From Candidatus Melainabacteria bacterium (GTDB lineage: Bacteria; Cyanobacteriota; Vampirovibrionia; Obscuribacterales; Obscuribacteraceae), in the NCBI GenBank assembly GCA_020853845.1, contig JADYYD010000249.1, positions 1 through 37,769 on the forward strand: a stretch of DNA of 37,769 nt, read 5' to 3'. Positions within the stretch are counted from its first letter, which is position 1; the number at the start of each line of letters is the position of its first letter. Both the position numbers and the translations under genes were made by a program. Under the pieces are notes generated by a model. It searched no databases and was not told the DNA's origin. It worked only from the letters and a program-made list of their open reading frames with translations. Positions 34,020-37,769 of this stretch are shown piece by piece.

Positions 34020-34055
34020 TTTGGAAGGTAAACTGTTAACAGCTTACCTTCCAAA
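34020..34055. repeat. Dispersed GTTAAC-centred palindrome, copy C
   Basis: Left arm TTTGGAAGGTA, right arm TACCTTCCAAA, centred on CTGTTAACAG. The arm change T to G is matched by A to C on the other side. It lies between the CHASE2 gene and tRNA-Val; the rest of this 284-bp gap shows nothing else. Confidence 0.75.
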
Positions 34056-34147
34056 ATCAGAGGTTTTCTTGACAATGCCGGTTGGCCGCCGCCCGGGTGA
34101 CTTTGCGGTGGCTGATAAGCTGTCGGTCGATTTTCGGCAATAAAAAT

Positions 34148-34220
34148 TGGACAGTACTGGATTCGAACCAGTGACCCCCACTATGTCAAAGTGGTGCGCT
34201 ACCAACTGCGCCAACTGTCC
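34148..34220 (-). tRNA. tRNA-Val (GAC)
   Basis: A full cloverleaf on the minus strand: acceptor GGACAGT/ACTGTCC, D stem GCGC/GCGC, anticodon stem CCACT/AGTGG around TTGACAT, T arm ACTGG-TTCGAAT-CCAGT, discriminator A. Loop positions 34-36 read GAC. Length 73. CCA is not encoded. Confidence 0.95.
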
Positions 34221-34334
34221 ACAGACAAGACATTTTAGCGTGCTTCAGTGCTTCAGGTAAACCTTCCCTGTAACGCTTAGACACCTGGCGTCGGCCTGTG
34301 CCTGAGAAGCCAATTAAGCTTGTCACAAAAAAAT

Positions 34335-34408
34335 TGGAGGCGGCACCCAGATTTGAACTGGGGGTGAAGGTTTTGCAGACCCTTGCCTTACCACTTGGCT
34401 ATGCCGCC
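34335..34408 (-). tRNA. tRNA-Cys (GCA)
   Basis: Acceptor GGCGGCA/TGCCGCC, D stem GCC/GGC, anticodon stem AGGGT/ACCTT around CTGCAAA, T arm CCCAG-TTCAAAT-CTGGG, discriminator U as expected for Cys. The genome encodes CCA at 34335-34337, unlike the tRNA-Val downstream. It is probably transcribed together with tRNA-Val. Confidence 0.96.
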
Positions 34409-34434
34409 ACGACAGAAACTGCCTGTAAAAGCTT

Positions 34435-34464
34435 ATCCTAGACCGGATGCTTAGCGCTTGTCAA
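34435..34464 (-). promoter_or_regulatory. Promoter of the tRNA-Cys/tRNA-Val unit
   Basis: On the minus strand, TTGACA (34464-34459), 18-bp spacer, TAGGAT (34440-34435). Predicted start is near 34428, about 20 bases before tRNA-Cys. Confidence 0.7.
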
Positions 34465-34471
34465 AAACGAT

Positions 34472-34490
34472 CAAAGTTTTCCAAACTTTG
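34472..34490. promoter_or_regulatory. Operator-like inverted repeat between divergent promoters
   Basis: CAAAGTTT-TCC-AAACTTTG, perfect 8-bp arms. It sits eight bases upstream of the tRNA -35 and overlaps the candidate -35 of the permease genes. Confidence 0.5.
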
Positions 34491-34515
34491 TAAGCCGGAA
34501 TGAAGCTTGTATCAT
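34488..34515 (+). promoter_or_regulatory. Candidate promoter of the OppB/OppC permease genes
   Basis: TTGTAA (34488-34493), 16-bp spacer, TATCAT (34510-34515). The -35 overlaps the right arm of the inverted repeat, so a bound protein would block it. Confidence 0.45.
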
Positions 34516-34554
34516 ACAGACGGGTTGGTTGGATGACATGTGAAGGAGAGCCGT

Positions 34555-35577
34555 TTGCTTGAACTCTTGCTCAGACGATGTCTGCAAGCGGTTCCGCTTT
34601 TGGTCATCCTGTCGATTGTAACTTTTGCAGCAGTTCTCAGTTTGCCCGGAGATCCAGTGGATGTCCTGGTTGGCAACGCTCAAAAAGACATGGCGCCTGA
34701 GGAAATTCAATTGCTCAGGGAAGAATTCGGTTTGAATAAATCACCCGCAGAGCAGTATCTGCTGTGGCTCTCAAACGGAGTAATGAAGGGCAATTTAGGT
34801 CGGTCTTATAAAGACGGTCGACCGGTAGTAAGCATAATTCGTGAGCGGCTTCCTTCCACAGTCAGATTGGTTGCAACTGCACTTTTGCTGGCTTTTGGTT
34901 TGGGTGTTGCCTGGGGATTGAGCATGGTTGCTCTCAAACAGTCGAAGGCAGGCAAATGGGCTGAGGCAGGTTTGTTCGTTTTTGCGCTCATTCTTTATTC
35001 GGCCCCCGGCTTCTGGATTGGGTTTCTTGCTTTGACTGCTGTGGGAAGAGTCAACTTTCTTTCCGACGTTCCGCTTCTTGCGGTGCATGCAGCCGGACAA
35101 GCGACGCCAACATCCGCTGCGTCAGTGGCTTGTTTCGGTTATGTGCTATTACCGGCTTGCGTTCTTTCATTGCGACGAATGGCAAAAATTGCGCTGTTTG
35201 TGCGCACTGCCACTCTCAATGAGTTATCGCAGGAGTATGTAACCACTGCACTCGGTAAAGGTCTATCAAGAATTCGTGTGCTGACAAAGCATGTTTTGCG
35301 CAACAGTCTTGCGCCGATTATCAGTTTGGCGGGGCTGTCTTTGCCTTCCCTTCTTGGCGGATCAGTTCTCATCGAAACCGTTTTCGCTTGGCCCGGCATG
35401 GGACGTTTGGCAGTCGAGTCTACTTTTGGCAGAGACTATCCGATGATTCTTGCTTTGGTGATGATGTACGGAGCGCTTGTGATTTTTTCCAATCTGGCAG
35501 CAGACATTCTTGAATTGCTCACTGATCCAAGACGCCGAGAAGCTTACCTGTCGGAAGTGGAAGGTGCTCGCAACTGA
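34555..35577 (+). CDS. Peptide-type ABC transporter permease (OppB/DppB family)
   Basis: About 340 aa with six hydrophobic helices. Family blocks are L-S-L-P-G-D-P-V, L-G-R-S-Y-K-D-G-R-P-V, S-A-P-G-F-W-I-G and the EAA loop E-Y-V-T-T-A-L-G-K-G-L that docks the ATPase. It forms half of the inner-membrane channel for peptides or a related substrate. AAGGAG sits six bases before TTG 34555, which decides the start; a GTG at 34540 is in frame but has no ribosome site. It overlaps oppC by one base (TGATG). No substrate-binding protein or ATPase is adjacent; the OppD-type ATPase at 4.0 kb is the nearest candidate. Confidence 0.93.
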   Translation: MLELLLRRCLQAVPLLVILSIVTFAAVLSLPGDPVDVLVGNAQKDMAPEEIQLLREEFGLNKSPAEQYLLWLSNGVMKGNLGRSYKDGRPVVSIIRERLPSTVRLVATALLLAFGLGVAWGLSMVALKQSKAGKWAEAGLFVFALILYSAPGFWIGFLALTAVGRVNFLSDVPLLAVHAAGQATPTSAASVACFGYVLLPACVLSLRRMAKIALFVRTATLNELSQEYVTTALGKGLSRIRVLTKHVLRNSLAPIISLAGLSLPSLLGGSVLIETVFAWPGMGRLAVESTFGRDYPMILALVMMYGALVIFSNLAADILELLTDPRRREAYLSEVEGARN

Positions 35578-36515
35578 TGTCACAAGCTCGTTTTAATATC
35601 TCAGATCCGCGCCATAATTCGATCCGTGTTTGGATTGGAGCATTGCTTATTGCATTTGTTTTTTCCTCGGCTCTTCTGGCTCCCGCAATTGCGCCTTCCA
35701 AAACACTAATCTGGCCTGTGCCCGTTAATTTAGAAGCGATCAATTTGCCGCCGTTCTCTGAAGGTCATTTGCTGGGCACGGATCTGTTAGGCAGAGACAT
35801 ACTGGCCGAGGCGCTTTGGGGGGCTCGCATGTCTCTGGTCATCGGTATTGTTGCTGCCGTCGCCGCCGTCACATTCGGTGGCATTTGGGGAGCATTGTCG
35901 GCTTTTTTCGGTGGACCGATTGACACCATAATGATGAGAGCCGTCGATGGTTTGCTTTCCATTCCGAACATAGTTTTGCTGCTGACAATAAACACGCTTC
36001 TCACCGCCAACCCCTTTCTTCAGTTTTTTCCGGAGTGGGCATTGCGCCTGCTTAAGGTAACTGCATTTTCCAGCGGATACCTTCCACTGTTCACGGTCAT
36101 TATCGTCATCAGTGCCACCACATGGTTGGAGGCGGCCCGCATCAGTCGCTCTAAGATTAAGTCAATATTGCTGGAAGAATATATCTATTCGGCCAGGGCG
36201 CTTGGAATCGGAGTTGCGCGCATGCTTTTACGCCATCTCTTGCCGAATGCAGCTCCGGTTCTGCTTGTGGAGGCGACTTTGCTGGTGTCGGATGCGATTC
36301 TGATGGAGGCGGGACTCAGTTTTTTGGGATTGGGGCTGGGCCCGTCGACGCCGAGTTGGGGCAGTATGCTGACCACTGCGCAATCAAGCCTGATCGAAGG
36401 GAATTGGTGGGCAGTCATTGTTCCGGGAGTATTGATAACGACGACAGTTGTGGGCGTAAACCTTGTGGGTGAGGGAATTCTTGAAAGTCAAGGTGGCAAA
36501 AGGCAAGCTGTCTGA
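35577..36515 (+). CDS. Peptide-type ABC transporter permease (OppC/DppC family)
   Basis: 312 aa. An N-terminal helix is followed by L-L-G-T-D-L-L-G-R-D-I-L and G-A-R-M-S-L-V-I-G, five more helices, and the EAA loop E-Y-I-Y-S-A-R-A-L-G-I-G. The C-terminus has A-G-L-S-F-L-G-L-G-L and P-S-W-G-S-M-L, all hallmarks of DppC/OppC. It pairs with the preceding permease, coupled by the TGATG overlap. The substrate cannot be read from the sequence. It is followed 91 bases later by a lipoprotein gene with its own ribosome site. Confidence 0.94.
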   Translation: MSQARFNISDPRHNSIRVWIGALLIAFVFSSALLAPAIAPSKTLIWPVPVNLEAINLPPFSEGHLLGTDLLGRDILAEALWGARMSLVIGIVAAVAAVTFGGIWGALSAFFGGPIDTIMMRAVDGLLSIPNIVLLLTINTLLTANPFLQFFPEWALRLLKVTAFSSGYLPLFTVIIVISATTWLEAARISRSKIKSILLEEYIYSARALGIGVARMLLRHLLPNAAPVLLVEATLLVSDAILMEAGLSFLGLGLGPSTPSWGSMLTTAQSSLIEGNWWAVIVPGVLITTTVVGVNLVGEGILESQGGKRQAV

Positions 36516-36606
36516 GGCTCATGAAATGGCGATTCTATTCGGATACAATGAGTGACAGCCGAAATATTCAGCCATTTAAGAAAAGGAAGGAGCCACGTCT
36601 AACGCG

Positions 36607-37128
36607 ATGAAAAATCGTTCCGCACTTTCAAATCGGTACTTGAGGACCATCTTTGTTTTGCCTTTAGTGGCGTGCATACTGGTTTCTTGTGGCAGCGGCA
36701 AAGACGTGACTTACAAATCTGGTGGGATGACTCACACTATCGCTCAGGGCGAAGGTTCTATTCCTACCGAATTTAAGGCTTTGATTTATCCGGATGCGCA
36801 AGCTACTGGTTCGGTATCTGCCGACGGCAACGATCAAGAGCAATCGAAATTCGTAATGCTGCAAGCCAAAGCATCCGGCGAAGACGTGAGTAAGTGGTAT
36901 CAGGAACAATTACAAAGCAATGGCTGGACGGTAGGCAATGTTCAAAGCAGTGCTGATGTAATCAGCATCACGGCCCAGAAAAAGGACATTGAAATGAACG
37001 TCATGATTGACGAAGATCAAGGTAAAACGACGATCAACCTTTCGCTGGCCAAAACAGTCGATCACGTGCCTGACGAATCAGAAAGCGAAAATTATGTGCC
37101 AAGCAAAGTGGCACCTCCGACGGACTAG
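36607..37128 (+). CDS. Lipoprotein of unknown function
   Basis: 173 aa. A basic N-terminus and hydrophobic stretch end in the lipobox L-V-S-C, so Cys28 should be lipidated and the protein membrane-anchored facing outward. The mature part has a compact domain with P-T-E-F-K-A-L-I-Y-P-D-A-Q and W-Y-Q-E-Q-L-Q-S-N-G-W-T-V, a pattern shared by small bacterial lipoproteins that bear an I-Y-P-G-A-type repeat, then an acidic tail. AAGGAAGGAG lies 14 bases before the ATG. The partner and role are unknown. It is followed after 24 bases by the HAS-barrel gene. Confidence 0.75.
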   Translation: MKNRSALSNRYLRTIFVLPLVACILVSCGSGKDVTYKSGGMTHTIAQGEGSIPTEFKALIYPDAQATGSVSADGNDQEQSKFVMLQAKASGEDVSKWYQEQLQSNGWTVGNVQSSADVISITAQKKDIEMNVMIDEDQGKTTINLSLAKTVDHVPDESESENYVPSKVAPPTD

Positions 37129-37152
37129 CATGAAGTTTTGCTGGAGTGACTG

Positions 37153-37769
37153 ATGCCGCAGAAAAAAGAGCCGCTTGCTGAGGTCATTTCTTCGTCCATT
37201 ACAGGTGTGGTGGCGCAATGTTTGACGTCTTCCGATAAAGACGGGATGCCGGAAACAGCAAAGCCACGTTTCGGAAGTTTTCTCAAAATCAGCACCGCCA
37301 ATAAAGTTGATGTTTTGACTGTGGTGCATAACGTAATCACCGGATCTCCGGATAGTGTTCATCAGCCCTGGGCTTTGGGATTATCCAGAGAACAATTGCG
37401 CGAGGAACAGCCTCACATTTTTTCTTTGCTTAGAACTGAAGTGCATGCGGTTGTAATCGGGCACATAGAGCGTGGTGACGTCTATCAACACTTGCCTCCA
37501 ATTCCGCCTGAAGTGCATGACTTTGTCTACGCGGCGAGCCCTGATGAAATTCGCAAGGTAACGCAGGGATTTGATTTCTTGCGCCTGATTTCAACTGTTA
37601 CGACTGTGCCCCAGGACGAATTGGCTGCAGCCAGCATTAGAGAAGCATATAAAGCTCATGGAGAAGAATATTCTTTTCTTGTAGAGGCAGGGCAAGCTCT
37701 TTCTCACATTTTTAAAAACGATTTTGATCGGCTGGTGACGATCCTTCGAAAAATCCGCCCAGCGTCAGC
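37153..37769 (+). CDS. HAS-barrel domain protein, N-terminal part (runs off the window)
   Basis: About 205 residues are visible and the frame is open at the right edge. The translation begins M-P-Q-K-K-E-P-L-A-E and contains F-G-S-F-L-K-I, V-V-H-N-V-I-T-G-S-P-D, E-Q-L-R-E-E-Q-P-H-I-F, L-P-P-I-P-P-E-V-H-D-F-V-Y and F-D-F-L-R-L. These match a conserved cyanobacterial protein with a HerA/ATP-synthase (HAS) barrel at its start. Its function is unknown. GGAG lies about six bases before the ATG. The match is the best lineage clue in the window. The C-terminus is not available. Confidence 0.75.
   Translation, partial: MPQKKEPLAEVISSSITGVVAQCLTSSDKDGMPETAKPRFGSFLKISTANKVDVLTVVHNVITGSPDSVHQPWALGLSREQLREEQPHIFSLLRTEVHAVVIGHIERGDVYQHLPPIPPEVHDFVYAASPDEIRKVTQGFDFLRLISTVTTVPQDELAAASIREAYKAHGEEYSFLVEAGQALSHIFKNDFDRLVTILRKIRPAS

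Overview
The window is a chromosomal segment of about 50% GC from a Gram-negative-type bacterium. It carries the C-terminus of a TonB-dependent receptor, a lipoprotein and several Tat or Sec signal peptides. The best lineage guess, by inference, is a non-photosynthetic relative of cyanobacteria (Vampirovibrionia/Melainabacteria, Obscuribacter-like). Two observations support this. The gene running off the right end resembles the cyanobacterial conserved HAS-barrel protein. The prenyl synthase at 15.3 kb has the Met-containing first Asp-rich motif typical of cyanobacterial CrtE. No phage, transposon or CRISPR signal is visible, and most genes look like ordinary resident chromosomal genes.

Left part (1-9.4 kb): a TonB-receptor tail and a MerC-like metal protein are separated by an operator-like inverted repeat and three direct repeats. 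A channel-like protein with an RCK domain but no canonical K+ filter follows. Next come a secreted dual-specificity-type phosphatase behind two adjacent palindromes, a small unknown gene, and an OppD/DppD ATPase followed by the NAD(P)HX repair enzyme Nnr. An OmpR-type regulator then sits divergent to a PAS-containing histidine kinase.

Middle part (9.6-22.1 kb): two tandem S66 LD-carboxypeptidase paralogues lie side by side, one with an intact catalytic triad and one that has lost Ser and His. An SPFH protein with a small ribbon-helix-helix (RHH) partner follows. A compact block then holds an acyl-CoA dehydrogenase, a membrane protein, a GGPP-type synthase and a divergent PAP2 protein. The most unusual locus is at 17.0-18.1 kb: a protein with two tandem RHH-like repeats, preceded by about 350 nt of highly structured leader and a tiny overlapping upstream ORF, and closed by a strong terminator. 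A secreted GHL10-type glycoside hydrolase and smpB follow on the minus strand.

Right part (22.4-37.8 kb): a tandem GNAT protein and then a str cluster (rpsL, rpsG, fusA). A structured 534-nt gap splits the cluster, and tuf does not follow. A DUF6941-like gene comes next, then a minus-strand DUF1800/DUF1501 operon with an LTxxQ periplasmic protein. A CHASE2 protein has a cyclase domain in which every catalytic residue is replaced. tRNA-Val(GAC) and tRNA-Cys(GCA), OppB and OppC permeases (30 kb from the OppD ATPase), a lipoprotein and the HAS-barrel gene complete the window. A 30-36 bp palindrome centred on GTTAAC occurs three times between genes (22.4, 27.6 and 34.0 kb) with compensatory base changes between copies.
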